Source of the DNA: Paramecium sonneborni
Taxonomy: Eukaryota > Ciliophora > Oligohymenophorea > Peniculida > Parameciidae
Direction: 5' to 3'
DNA: 64,000 bases
Assembly (NCBI GenBank): GCA_905182985.1
Contig: CAJJDN010000030.1
Span: 448,915-512,914, forward strand
Shown piece after piece: positions 36,728 through 49,009 of the stretch; positions within the stretch are counted from its first letter, which is position 1; every line of letters begins with the position of its first letter. The notes under the pieces are model-generated. The model was not told the DNA's origin, did not search any database, and saw nothing but the letters and a program-made list of their open reading frames with translations. Made by a program: the position numbers and the translations under genes.

Positions 36728-37486
36728 AACTCAATTTCATATTTTAACAATTATTCTTCCCTCATATTATCCAATATTATATAATTGCACAATAAAATTA
36801 TAATGCAATACAAAAAAACAATTTATTTTATTTCCCCATTTTATTCAAATTCCAACACCATCTACTCATCATTAATTATTTTTTTTAATCCCATTTTGTA
36901 CATTTTTGTCTATCCTATTAACTCTTCAAATAATTCCCCGACTTCTCATCATAAATATTATTTGATCTAAAAAAACATAAGGTTTCTTGATAAAATTTTA
37001 GAAGTTAACATGTAACACTCAAATCAATTTTTGGAAATGATTCTTCAGCATCAAAATGAGGTATCAAAAAAGGTAATTCATTACAATTATTAGTTTATAA
37101 AATAATACATAAATGACTTAAGGTTACTTTATACTTTTTTTATCTAATTAATGGCATATATCATAAAGAAATTAAGGGGATAAATATAATTATCTTCTCT
37201 TTTTTTTTCTATTTTACTGTTATTTTGTTGTTTTATAATTTAATTCAAGGTCTGGCATAATAAAATCTATGTTGTTTAAAGGTCATCAAATAAACATTTT
37301 TATTTTATTTAAAAGATATCTATGTTCTTTAGATCTCTTATTATATATTATATTATAAATTTAAATTATAATTTTAATAAAACCAAGAAGTAAAATATTA
37401 TAGAAATTATCTTGAATTCATATTCTATATTCATGCTAACTAAAGATTTTAATAAGGATTTTTTATTCCTTATTACACTTTATCTA
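36728..37486. other. Intergenic; weak minus-strand reading frame
   Basis: No firm gene. On the minus strand around 36960-37110 a short stretch reads protein-like (CNELPFLIPHFDAEESFPKI), continuing open towards 36850, but no start or exon structure could be fixed. The rest is AT-rich. Confidence 0.35.
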
Positions 37487-38389
37487 TCATCTATTCTCGA
37501 AATTAATTTAATGCTTCCCTAACATCTTTGCATTTTTTTATTGCAATTTCTATTTATAAGATAATATTTTACATTCTAACAATGGCATTAAATCTTTCAG
37601 AGCCCTATCTTTTTGTTCTCCTGTCCAACTCTATATATAAACTCCATTTTCAGGTTACAACTAAAAATTTTCTGGCATATTATCAACAATGATAACTTTA
37701 TTTAAATCCCTTCCAATAATGGATAAGTCCTACTATTAATTATTTACTCTTACTTTAACATACACATTATCTCTAGCTTTTGTATGTTCTCTGTATAATC
37801 TGGCCTTTACAACTTATTATTTATCTATTATATCAATTATAAAATTAGCATAGTCAGGTTAAGCAGCAGTAAATATAATTATTTCATAGTATTTTGATAA
37901 CTTCTCTAAAAATTCTTCTGTATAAGGTCTTACCAAAAATTATCCTCCTCCATTAGGAAACTACAATTGTTATTAAAATTACTTCTTAATAATGAACTAA
38001 GGTTTCATCAAGATCAAGTACTAATGTATATGTTTTGGTTGATTTAGAAGGAAGAATCGGTTATTTTTTTTTATCAACAACATTAACACTTTTAGAGATG
38101 TTCGAACTCTTTAGACTATTTTCTTTCTATAGTTACTTAGTAATTTGATTTAATATTTTGTTTTGTTAGACAAAATATAAATCAAAACTTTATTATTTAA
38201 GTTCTAGTGATGAATATATATCTGAATAAGTCGTGTCGTCAATTCCTAATATTTGTTAATTACTTACATCAATTCTAAAATAGATCTTATGATAAAATTA
38301 TTTTTTTATAATGTTTATTTGGCTTTACTATTTTATTTTTTTAATTAAAATGATCTTAATTCTATTCTTTATTTCAGCAAAGACTTCAT
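37487..38389 (-). CDS. CTD-type (FCP/SCP, NIF) protein phosphatase
   Basis: HAD-family Ser phosphatase with the catalytic DxDxT motif in TYTLVLDLDETLVHYQE (about 37980-38035). A 22-nt intron near 37963-37984 follows. It continues FLVRPYTEEFLEKLSKYYEI, IIFTAAQPDYANFIIDIID, LYREHTKARDNVYVKV, DLSIIGRDLNKVIIVDNMPE and the C-terminal WTGEQKDRALKDLMPLLE, the standard SCP layout. It ends INFENR at TGA. The substrate may be the RNA polymerase II tail or another phosphoprotein. The start is uncertain: the conserved frame is open without a Met up to about 38400, and ATG 38389 lies in another frame that would need an intron. Confidence 0.88.
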
Positions 38390-38585
38390 ATATTATAATT
38401 AATATTATACATGAACTATAGCAGAATTGATGGTTTAAATTAAGTAAAAATTACTTGAGGTTATATAAATAATTAAATTCTTTAAGTTTTAATCTAAAAT
38501 CTATTCTCCTTTTGACCATTCCATTAAAATGATCAAAACAGCAAAAGATTCTAATAAAAATGTATCAATTATGTTTATCTCAATA

Positions 38586-39554
38586 TCATATAAATATTAA
38601 CTCTAAAATATAATAGTTTAATACATTAGTTCTTTCAGATAATTAACTAAGAATCTAATGTAACTCTGAGCAATGATTTTATAATGATGGTTAATTTATT
38701 TTTTCTAAATTTTATTTAATTTGATTCCATATTTATTCTTTCTAAAGGATTAATTAAATCAATTATTCAGAGATTTCTTCTCTTTTATTAAAAGAGTTTA
38801 AATCTTAATAATTTTTCTTCTAATTTGTATTAATTCCATTAGTTTTTCCTATTTATGATTCATTTTAAAATTAATATTTTTCAGTTTTTTATGAAGTTTT
38901 CCTTTATAAACTAATATCAATTTTTTGTTTAAATTATTATATTTAGCTTGTTTAAATAGAAGATTGAGAATTATCTCTGTTTTAATTGTTATTTAAACTG
39001 TTTTTTTATGGAGTCTTGTCAATGATGCTTCTTTATTTTTTTGCCAATTAAGATAAACTTAATACATTTTATTAACTTTATGAATCTTATTGTTTATTTT
39101 GAAACATATAGTATAAATTCTAAAAGTTTTCGTTATTATGATTGAATTCTCTAGTAGATGAAGGTGCAAAAATTTACTATTTAAAATAAGAATCTTTTGT
39201 TTTTGGAGTTTTTGACACTTTTTATTATGTATTCTTAGAAATATTATCTGTTTGCTTTATATCTTATTTCTCTCTTAGACTTTATCCAAATTAAGATTTA
39301 GAGGAAATTTAATCTGTCTATACTAAATTAGAAAGTATTAATTTAATCTTGGATGCACTATACTAATTCTAATGACCTGTTTTATTTTGAGGGGTATGAT
39401 CTAAATAATTTTATAAATCAATGTATTTACTTCTATATTCATTTAAATCTTTAAAAGAATTCTTGGATTTACTAGAAACCATAGAATTGTCAGGATTATG
39501 TGTTAAGTTAGAATTGAGAAATTTCTTTTAATCATTTTGACGATGTGTGTTCAT
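38586..39554 (-). CDS. Hypothetical N/Q/S-rich disordered protein
   Basis: Uninterrupted frame of about 320 codons from ATG 39554 (MNTHRQNDQKKFLNSN) to TGA 38586. It is dominated by Asn, Gln, Ser and Lys with no hydrophobic core until a helical tail (NQIKQNLEKINQ, SQLSERTNVLNYYILEL). Such a long hydrophilic frame is unlikely by chance, so it is probably coding. No family recognised. It is the head of a divergent pair with the first gene of the three-copy family (152 bp apart). Confidence 0.55.
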
Positions 39555-39706
39555 TTTATTTACTTTAACAGATTTTAATTAATGATCTCATACATATTAT
39601 TGATAAATAAATGATTGTTAATGAAATCATGATTGACTATTATTCTCTAATAGAATAAGAAAAATAAATAAAATTTACTTAATATCTCCTAATCATATAT
39701 AAATAA

Positions 39707-40570
39707 ATGTCCGATAGCCAATCTAAGAAGATAAAAAAGAGAAAGAATAGTTAAATTTAAACTAATAGGGGAAAGCCTAGTGATATATAATCAACTCAAC
39801 TTTCAATTCCTGATATTTGGACTAATCATCCAGTCTGTTTAAAACTCATAAAATATTTATTGGACAATGGAAGACATAATTGCTTGCATTAAGCAGGAAA
39901 ACAAACAAATAAAAATGATTACAAATCAAAAAAATGTGAAATAAAAAAAAACAAAGAATTTTATACACAATTAGAAAGCATTGCTAAAGAACTTTTTGGT
40001 TATTAATGTGAAACAAAAAGATGTATAGTTTTCTTTTTTAGATCTAATGAAGAAGAGAAATTAGCTAATGATAATTGGATTTAAAATTTTCATTAATATA
40101 ATTAAGATTGTGTAGAGGCTTTATTTAAAATTAAGGCTTTATTTAATGAAAAATTTTTCAACAATTTGATTTTAATATTGTCTTCCAATTAAACATAAGA
40201 TTAATTAATTTAATAATTGCTTCAAAATTCAGAAACACCTTAATAATTCTCTTAAATAATTCAAAACATTTACATAAAATATATATTAGAATAAATGAAG
40301 GAGTAACAGAGCTGTAATGTTTATACTTTTAGAAACAGAGCAGCTATAGAAGACAATTTTTTCTCATTTATTAAATCTAATAGCTTTAAAATTGAATTAG
40401 AAAAATTTATTAGAGATATTAAATTTATTTTTAATAGAGAAAATGATTAATATCATGGATCTGTTATTTAATTTTAAGAGACAAATGATTTATCTTAATT
40501 ATTTATTGAATTATAGAATTCAACTCCCTGGTTTTACGATTAAATCTAATTACATGATCAAGAATATTGA
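39707..40570 (+). CDS. Unknown family, tandem copy A
   Basis: Intronless frame of 287 codons. It starts with a basic segment (MSDSQSKKIKKRKN), then NRGKP, STQLSIPDIWTNHPVCLKLI, LLDNGRHN, and IAKELFGYQCETKRCIVFFF followed by RSNEEE. It ends PWFYDQIQLHDQEY at TGA. Parts are shared with the genes at 41433-42176 (clear) and 40704-41318 (weaker), so I treat the three as one local family. No signal peptide, membrane segment or known domain was recognised. The conserved Cys and aromatic residues (IWTN, CIVFFFR) suggest a folded N-terminal domain of about 100 residues. Confidence 0.65.
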
Positions 40571-40703
40571 TTTCTATATTCATAAAAATTAATATATAAA
40601 ATTATTAAAATTATATATAATAAATATTTATAATAAAATTTTTCTATCCAACAGATATTCAAAAGGTGCTAAATTTGTAGGAAAAATTTAATAATAAATT
40701 TAA

Positions 40704-41318
40704 ATGTAAAACTCAAGAAAAGGCAAGCCAAAGAATTGCTAATATATGGATACAGATGAAATAATTTGGATGAAAAATTAAAAATGTTTAGAATTGGACA
40801 ATTTGTTAAATTAAGGAACCTATAATTTTTCTTATATTCCTAGACAAGGTGAAATGAATCAATAAGATAGAAATAAGTAGGCCTAATTGATGAAAAGTCT
40901 TTAAAGATTTGGGTGGCAAATCTCTTCATCAAGCTCTATAGTTTTATTTAAAAAGAAATTAGTAGACTTAATGAAAGAAAGATCAAATGAATTATATGAC
41001 AGATATTTGAAGATAATATCTGACAATAATGTTGAAGAGCTTTAAGATATCTACGAATAAATGGATGAGGAGTTTGTTAAGGAATTATTATAAATTTGGG
41101 AAAACATGCACAGAGAAAATGAATTAGCATAAACGTGGCTTTACAATATTCAACCTGAGAACTGTTCTTTGGTTGTTAAAAATGCATACCTTAACTCTGT
41201 GAAAAAAAGGAATGCTCATTTATCTATATAGACTTTTGAATAATATGTTGCATCTCAGGATGCTCAAGAATATGTGATCAATATCATCAGATAATTTTAA
41301 AATGTGCTGAGACAATGA
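40704..41318 (+). CDS. Unknown family, tandem copy B (diverged)
   Basis: Intronless frame of 204 codons, MQNSRKGKPKNC to IIRQFQNVLRQ, then TGA. The first 100 residues line up loosely with copies A and C: RKGKP, then IIWMKNQKCLELDNLLNQG, then LQRFGWQISSSSSIVLFKK at the place of the LFG...CIVFFFR block. The C-terminal half (ERSNELYDRYLKIISDNN, MDEEFVKELLQIWENMHREN) is helical and acidic. No known domain. The weaker similarity could be over-read; a profile comparison would settle it. Confidence 0.6.
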
Positions 41319-41432
41319 TATTAATAAAGTTTTATAAACATTTTCTAATTTTATTCTTTCTATTTATTTTTAAATACATTTTAATAGAAATTGGGGCACT
41401 ATATAAGTATTAATTATATTGAAACTAAATTT

Positions 41433-42176
41433 ATGAAATATTATTTAAAAAATAAAAAAAAAATTAAAAGTTTAACCAATTAAAATAGAGGAAAACCCCC
41501 AAACCTCAAATCTACTTAATTGAAAATCCCAAATCTTTGGACTAACTAATTCTAGTGTATTTAACTTTTTAAATTTTTGACAGAAGAAGGAAGGCATGTA
41601 TATTTTCATTTAGCAGGTAAGCGTTCTTAAAAAGTTGAGAATGAAAAAAAAAATGAGGTGATTCAAAATACAAGGAAGTTTTATGAATATGCTTAGGATA
41701 TAGCAGAAAAATTATTTAAAATTAAATGTGATTCAAAGAGATGCATAGTATTCTTCTTCAGAAATCCTAATGAAGAATAATCCATTTATAATTTCTCATA
41801 ATATATCCAAAATGAAATTTACTAATTTATATTATATGGAATTCATAAACTATTATCGGAAAAGTTTGTTTATGATCTAATTTATATTTTGGGTCATGAA
41901 AATGAAATTAATAATGTTATAGATTACCTTTTTTAAGTTCAAGAATAACCCTCTAATTATTCCCAAATAATTTAAAACCTTTTCATAAAATAAAAAATTT
42001 AACGGATGAAAGAAGAGTAAAAACAAAAACCCTCAATTGAAATAGTATAGTATGAATTTTAAGATTTTCTAAAAGATGAAAATACCAGATATAGAGTAAG
42101 AATATTTATTGAAGAAATATTAAATATATTTTAGGCTTAATCTAAGTATTATGAATAATATGGTATTGAAAATTGA
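41433..42176 (+). CDS. Unknown family, tandem copy C
   Basis: Intronless frame of 247 codons. The N-terminus MKYYLKNKKKIK leads to NRGKPPNLKSTQLKIPNLWT, nearly the same as copy A (NRGKPSDIQSTQLSIPDIWT). Then FLTEEGRHVYFHLAGKR, IAEKLFKIKCDSKRCIVFFF with RNPNEE, and SQIIQNLFIK matching copy A's SQIIQNIYIK. It ends YYEQYGIEN at TGA. The match to copy A is too regular for chance and is good evidence for a tandem duplication followed by divergence. Function unknown. Confidence 0.68.
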
Positions 42177-42710
42177 TATTCAAATGAAGAACAAAAATAA
42201 TTCTATTATGTAAAAATAATATATAAAAAAATATTTTTTAAAATAGATATAAAAAATAATTATTGTTAATTCATATATTATATCATGTAGTTAAACAATT
42301 AAATAAGTTTAATCATTAAAGCCGTTATCAAATAAAAATTGATATTCTAGTAATTTTTTGAAGGACATAAATAATTTATCTAGTGTTATGTAAAATAATA
42401 AAAGTTTAGGAAATTAAAAATAATTGAAATGGGATGAAAAAATAATGTTAGAACTAGTTTGGGGTGTTGATTTTAATAGAAAATAATGGATGAGAACTAT
42501 ATTAACTTAGAAGAAGCTGTAGTTAAGAAAATAACAAAAATTAAAGAATTTAATAATGGAATGACTTATTAATGAACTAATTCTAAAAATATATTCTTCT
42601 TAACTTTTTTAATTATTATAATGTCGAAATATTGGTTTGAAGGTAAATTTGGAGTTGGTAAATTCATAATGGAAAATTTAAAGATTCTCAATTAAAAACT
42701 ATGCCTATTT
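42177..42710. other. Intergenic, possible small remnants
   Basis: AT-rich. A 28-codon frame near 42487 (MDENYINLEEAVVKK) is protein-like but too short to support. ATG 42621 opens a short frame that is broken before the Sac gene; it might be a 5' exon, which I could not connect. Confidence 0.35.
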
Positions 42711-44918
42711 TCAATTTTAGAATTTCAAAATTTGCTAAAGGTTATTATTTCTAAATTATTCAAAATCCAGAAGAATTTTTTATATAATTCCGAAACTTAG
42801 TTCAAAAAAGAGATTTATTTCAAGAAATACGAAGAGAAAATACGAATTAAATTATTAAGGCATATTCAAACTGTGATTACTATTTTTATTTATTTTTAAT
42901 ATGGATTAATCATCAATTATGTTACAAAATTTTCATATTTAAATTTAAATTATATATGCAAAAGGAAATATAAAATTATATTGGAGATTTTAATCTTGAA
43001 TACTCTAATGTTGCTATATTTGGTAAAATTTAATTGCAAGTGCAAAAATATTTAATTCTTATTGTAAATTCATAATGTGTTGGATAATTGTTAGGACATG
43101 AAATATACATGATAAAATAATTAGTTTTCTATCCTTTATAAGAGAGTGAAATAATACATAAAAATGATTTAGTCTATGTTGAGATGATTAAATCAATCAT
43201 TTGCAATGATTCCTGTTATTATAGTTTAACATACAATCTTACTCATAGTTTATAATATTAGAGAAACAGAAACAGATTTGCAATTAATCAAAAATACATT
43301 GAAAATATAGAAAATAAGACTTATGTAATAAATGGATTTGTACAAATATATAATAATGCTAATCTTACTTATTGTTAGATTGTTCGAAGAGAATGTTTAA
43401 GACAAGGAAGAAGATTTATTTAGAGAGGTTGTGATTAATAAGGAAATTGTACAAATTATGCTGAGATTGAGGATATTTATTAAATTAATAGGTCTACATA
43501 CTCTTTTATTTAAGTGAGAGGATCATTACCATTCAAGTGGTCATAATTACCATCTTTGAATCCAAAACCAAATATTGTAAATCTTAAATTTTATGTAGTA
43601 AATTGATAGCAATTTCGATAATAATATAGAGCTTTGTAATACTCATTTGTTTAGTCAAATCTAATATTACAGAGAGATATTTATTTTAAATTTAATTGAT
43701 CGTAAAGGAAAGTAATAGAAACTTGGAAATTATTTTTAATCAATTTTAGAGTCTTTTTAAAGAAGGGAAATACAGTATTTTTGGTTTGATTTTCATAAAG
43801 AAAGAAAGAATTTAAATAAATTAGTAGATGAAATTAGTCCAATTTTAGAATAATATGGTTATTACTAAATAGCAAATTAAAATACTAAACTAATTTCTGT
43901 ATAAAAAGGAGTTTTTAGAGTTAATTGTATGTCATGTATTGACAGAACAAATGTTGTTTAATATTTAATTAGTAAATTTATAATGGAAGAAATTATTGAG
44001 GATTCTGGTTTAGATGAATCTATAGAATATATACATAAAAAAATATGGATTAATTCTGGAAATTTATAAAGTAGATTATATGCAGGTACTAATTCATTAA
44101 AGAATGATTATATAAAAGTTGGTAAATAAACAAAGTATGGAATATTATAAAATGCAGTTATATCAACTTAGAGATATTTTTTAAATCATTTTAACGATTA
44201 TCATATACAAAATTGTATTGATTTAACTTTTGGTTTATGGGATATGAATAATACTAGATTTCATAACTACAAATTTGAAAATTCTCTTCAAAGATGTATA
44301 ATAATAGTAATAAATAATCACTATTAGATAGTTTATTATATTGATGTTTGTGTTCACTTATTTAAATTTGGGTTTACTTAGCCCTATATTATCATTAGTA
44401 GTTCTATACTATTTTCCATAAGTATATTAAGTAAGATCAATACTAACATAATGATATAATTATTTATCAAATTTTATAATAGTAAATATATTTTTTTAAT
44501 ATCTCCTTTGATTTTTTACTCTTTTAATTTATCAATATTTCTCTAAAACTAAAATATTAAAATTATACAAACTTTCGATATTTTTAATCCTTAGAAGATT
44601 TTCATGAATCCACATCACAAATTTGTTAATGGAGACCAAAGATTTTAAAAGATTTTTCATTAATAATTAAGTCAGGAAAATAAAAAATCTCAAATTTTAT
44701 TTAGACTATAAATAATTTTAAGAATATTCAATTTTTCTATCATTTTAGAAGAAACATTCATAAAGTTTTTTCACATGCCTTCAGTTATGTAAAATTAAGG
44801 CATCTTTTTCAATAGGTTTTAACTCTATTCAATTAAGAACTTAAATAATTTTACAAGATAAGAAATTATAAATACACACATAACTCCTTTTATGATTTTA
44901 TGGCCACTAAGATAATGA
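42711..44918 (+). CDS. Sac-domain phosphoinositide phosphatase
   Basis: Lipid phosphatase of the Sac1 type, acting on PI4P and related lipids at ER/Golgi membranes. From MPIFNFRISKFAKGYYF the N-terminal Sac fold follows. Conserved blocks are RRFIQRGCDQQGNCTNYAE (about 43395-43455), FIQVRGSLPFKWSQ, NLIDRKGKQQKLGNYFQSI, YFWFDFHKERK and the catalytic FRVNCMSCIDRTNVVQ (CX5R-T, about 43915-43965). A 22-nt intron near 43579-43600 restores the frame. Two hydrophobic segments (about 44395-44435 and 44490-44540) match the paired C-terminal membrane helices of Sac1. The frame then stays open to TGA 44918 without recognisable sequence, so the true end may be nearer 44550. Confidence 0.88.
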
Positions 44919-45647
44919 GGGATTTTATTTGATGAAATCTGTACCTAAAAATTGCCTTTTTAGTAATCATTAATATCATATTAACAATAAAATCAATTAT
45001 TTATAATCCATGTAAAGACTCTTAACTATTTAATAGTGCCCTTGTTATTACAGTAGTAGAACTAGATATTTTATGAAATATCACTTTTAATATTGATTTT
45101 TAAGGTAAAAGATAATTTAGAGGTGAAAAGGTATAATTAAATTTAAATTTACCAATATCAAAATAAAAATAAAACTTTGGGTCCAGAATATTTTTTGATT
45201 TAAATAACATGAATTCAGTCCTTATTTTTCATTAAAGTTAGATGAATGGATAATTTGTAATGATATGCTATTATTATGAGTTTAAGGAAATGCATAAAAA
45301 AATATAGATTAATCAAAATATCAAAATGGTTGAAAAAGAATTATATAAATGAATCAATTATTCATAAGGAAAGAACATTTATAAAAATTAGCAATTTAAT
45401 ATTTACTTGTATTTAAATAAAACACTAAAACTCTTTGTTTATTTAGTGAAATATTTTTTACATCAATAATTAATGAAAGATTTGATAATCAATAAACTTT
45501 AATAAATATACTTCTTTTTTAATTCAAAAACATAAATTTATTGTAATAATAAATCTTTATTTGCAAATATATATATAATATAATATTAAAATGTATTAAA
45601 TTAAATAATAGTATAATTTGTTATAAAAATGTAAATACATTTTCATT
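44919..45647. other. Intergenic, nothing recognised
   Basis: About 0.7 kb of very AT-rich sequence between convergent genes, with an (AT)n-like stretch near 45565-45610. No coherent frame or RNA gene seen. Confidence 0.5.
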
Positions 45648-47585
45648 TCATCTTAAAATTATTATTCCCAACGATTCCTAAAACTGTTAAAGACTGAATT
45701 TCATTTTTTTTTTTTAATTATTTAAACTAATAGCTCTAATTTTACGATATTTAGGACTCATGCATTCCAAAGCTAGATTACTTAAATCTAAGATTGGAGG
45801 AGCATAGAATTCTTTATTGACAGATAATCTTGAATTACGAGGACGTAGCGATAAATTTCCATCATTTTATTATGAATTTGTCATCATAGGGATATGATTT
45901 AAAGGTTTTAAATGTATTTTGAATTTATTTTTTTGAGTTGGGGATTATGGTCCGATATTATTATTATAATCTTATTTTTAGACCATACTAGGTATTCTTG
46001 AATAATTATTCTATATAATATGATCATTTGTATCCTATTTTATTTATGATTTTTTAACTCTTTTTTTCTTTTGAGTTTAAGGAGATTTATTTGGACTTGA
46101 AGCAGTTGATTATTCAAATTATTTATCAACACTTTTTTAATTTATTAATTAATTATCCTTGATGAATTATTGATTAATATCAGAAATACTATTTAGTTTA
46201 GTTGATTAGATAATGAATGGTTATCTAATAATTTATTTTTCTTGAATTTCTTTATTCTTAACTGATAATTTCATCATCATTTATTCTTACTCAATATCTT
46301 CAACAACAATTGGCGTTTGATTGTAAGAATTGATTTTAATTGCTTTGATTGGTTATTTATTAGAGGAGGGTATTAAAAATTTGGAAGATTGAAGAATAGT
46401 TGAATTTGATTATTTTGTGGAATCTATAGTTGTATGAAAATCGATTCTAGTATTTTAATCAATTTTATTAATTTGGGCAGAGATTTGATATTTCTAATCT
46501 TGATTTAAGGATTATTAATAGTCTGCAAATAATTAATCATAATTTCCTAAGAGATCTATTTTTTAATTCTATTAGATCTACTTAGAAATTTAATGATAAA
46601 ATTCTTTATTGATTATATGTTTTTAATATCCTAATTTGCCTAAGATCATTAAAGCAAGAATAAATTTATGTAATTTTAATGATTATTTCCATTATTGAAA
46701 TTGTTCTTCCATATTTAAAGGTTCATCATTACCATAATTAAACCAAGGATGTAATAGAGCTTGAGTAGCACTATATCTTTTAGTTGGGTTAATTTCTGTT
46801 AATCTTCGAAATAGACTATATTGAATACTCTAGATTAAAAATGTGTAATTTACTCATTAAGATATGGTTTGCATAATTCATGCATGTTTAATTAGGCTTA
46901 TGCTAAATCACAACCTTTTTAATAATAAGGATGTTATCCAACAATTAATTAGTACATGATTACACCAGCAGCCCAAATATCAATAGCTTTATTATAGATT
47001 CTATTATTTAATTATTCAGGAGCCATATAAATAAGAGTTCCACATTATTTTGTCATTAAGGAAGCATATCCTGTACTTAACCCAAAATCACTTACTTTGA
47101 GTAGGCTTAAATCATGAGTTATTAAAATGTTTTCTAATTTTAGGTCTCTGTGAGCAATATTATTATTATGCATATATTATAATGCATTGAATATTGAATA
47201 CATAATATATTTTGTCTATTCTTCAGAACACTTAGATAAGGAACTTAATGAACCTATTAATACTATGAATAATAAACAATACCTCCTTAGATGAGTTCCA
47301 TTTCAATTAGAATTCTAGAATCAGTCTCATGTACACCAAAAAACTTAACAATGTTAGGATGTGACAACTCTTACAAAATATGAGCTTCTTATAATAATTA
47401 TTCAGATTAGAATAGAGATTTCTTTTTAATAACCTAGAATTAATTAGTAAATCCATTATTACTTTGACTGCTACTAATTATTGTGTCTACTTATTTAATG
47501 CTTTTAATACAGATCCAAAAGATCCTTAACCTAAAAATTCTTGAAATTCAAACAAATCAAATGAAATATCATACAATTCATTCAT
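45648..47585 (-). CDS. Serine/threonine protein kinase
   Basis: Complete kinase domain at the N-terminus: FEFQEFLGQGSFGSVLKALN (glycine loop), LVAVKVI (Lys; a 29-nt intron near 47432-47460 lies here), HPNIVKFFGVHE, RILIEMELIQGG (hinge), NIAHRDLKLENILI (catalytic loop, about 47095-47140), VSDFGLSTG, QCGTLIYMAPEQL and IDIWAAGVIMYQLIVGQHPY. All catalytic residues are present. The C-terminal half (about 45650-46700) is Gln/Asn/Ile-rich and mostly disordered, with a poly-Lys stretch near 45705-45720 and a folded-looking end (PPILDLSNLALECMSPKYRK). The subfamily (CAMK/ULK-like) is not certain. Confidence 0.88.
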
Positions 47586-47847
47586 GAATAATAATATTAA
47601 TTATGGGATGTGTGTGTGAAAAATCTAAACCAGTATAACCTGAACCAATATAAATTTAAGTAATTTCTTCTGAAACAACATAACCTTAATCTCATTCTAT
47701 AAAATAAATATCTTCAATAAAGCTTAATATACCTTAAGTAAATTTATTCTTTGATTATTTAAGAAAAAAAAGAAAGTTAGAGAAACATAAAAACTTATTA
47801 AATAACTAATTAAGATGTAAACTAATATAAATTTACAGGGAGTAAAA

Positions 47848-48983
47848 ATGATTAATGATTAAATTTTTGATGAATTTCTTGGAAAAGGGGCATTTGAAAA
47901 AGTTAATGAGCATTCAAAAGATCAAGTGTTTTAAATATGCTAGTAAAATTATGAAAAAAAGTAAATTACGAAGATAAAGAAAATATATTAAAGATTCTAA
48001 GGGAAGTTATGAATAACTAAATATATAATTAGATATGAGTATTAAAGTTGCTCTATAAGATGTTAAAAGAGAAATTGCAATCATGAAGAAACTAACACAT
48101 CAGAACTTAATTTGGTTGTTTAACATAATTGAAAATCCTTATAATGATAAATTATTTATGGGTACATTATATATCTCTATACTAAAAATTTTAGAAAATG
48201 CCGAAGGTGGATGATGAATCTAAATTTTATTATATTAATGAATCTCTAATACTTGATGAACCATTACTCAATTAGATTTTTCGTGATTGTATCAAAAGTC
48301 TCAATTATTGTAATTTTTATTATTTATTCTAGTACATAAAAATGGTGTAGTTAATAGAGATATAAAACCATAGAATATTCTCTTAACTGATAATAACACT
48401 ACTAAAATTGCTGGTTTTGGAGTCTCCACTATTATTGGAAGTAAAAATGATGTTTTTGGACAATATTTAAGGAACTTATTATTTCATGTCTCCAGAAGAA
48501 TGTTATAAAGTTAAAGTCAAAGATGGCTATACTGGCAAAGCTGCTGATATTTGGGATTTGGGAATTGCTTTTTTCGCTTTTGTTTATTTAGGTGTTCCAT
48601 TTACAGCTTCACCTATTCCTGTAGAATTACATTTCCTGATAGAAATGATATCAGCGAAGGATTAAAAGAATTTCTCTTAGTTATTTTATAAAAAGATTCC
48701 AAAAACAGACCAAAAATACCTTAGATAGCTTAACATTTATTTTTGAATGCTTAAAATATGAATCTGTAGGATGAAATGTATTATAATTTAAAATAAATAG
48801 AAACAAAGAAGAATAAACTAAAACGGAGATTGCTTAAGCAGATATTGATAATGCTTATTCTTTAACCTCGATAATGATAATAAAAAAATGGGCTTATAAA
48901 TGGAGAAATAGTTCTAATCTTAAAAGATGTCATATATTTAACAAACTCCAAAAAGTAATTCAGATTAGGTAATTAAATGATAA
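47848..48983 (+). pseudogene. Decayed protein kinase (CaMKK-like)
   Basis: A kinase-like sequence with lost catalytic residues and broken frames. Recognisable pieces in order: FLGKGAFEKV (glycine loop, third Gly replaced by Glu), VKREIAIMKKLTHQN, NGVVNRDIKPQNILL (HRD has become NRD), KIAGFGVSTI (DFG has become GFG), then a one-base frame change near 48450-48465 before TYYFMSPEECYKV and KAADIWDLGIAFFAF. A further shift near 48625 precedes FPDRNDISEGLKEFL and LQKDSKNRPKIPQIAQHLFL. TGA codons also break the segment around 48210. The order of motifs is that of a CaMKK/LKB1-kinase-type domain. Both the lost residues and the shifts point to a true pseudogene. Confidence 0.75.
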
Positions 48984-49009
48984 AAATGAATAATAAATAT
49001 TTAACTCAA

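Noticed and set aside
42177..42710. A fourth copy of the unknown tandem family
   Set aside because: Only a 28-codon protein-like frame is present and it lacks the shared NRGKP, W-T and CIVFFFR landmarks.
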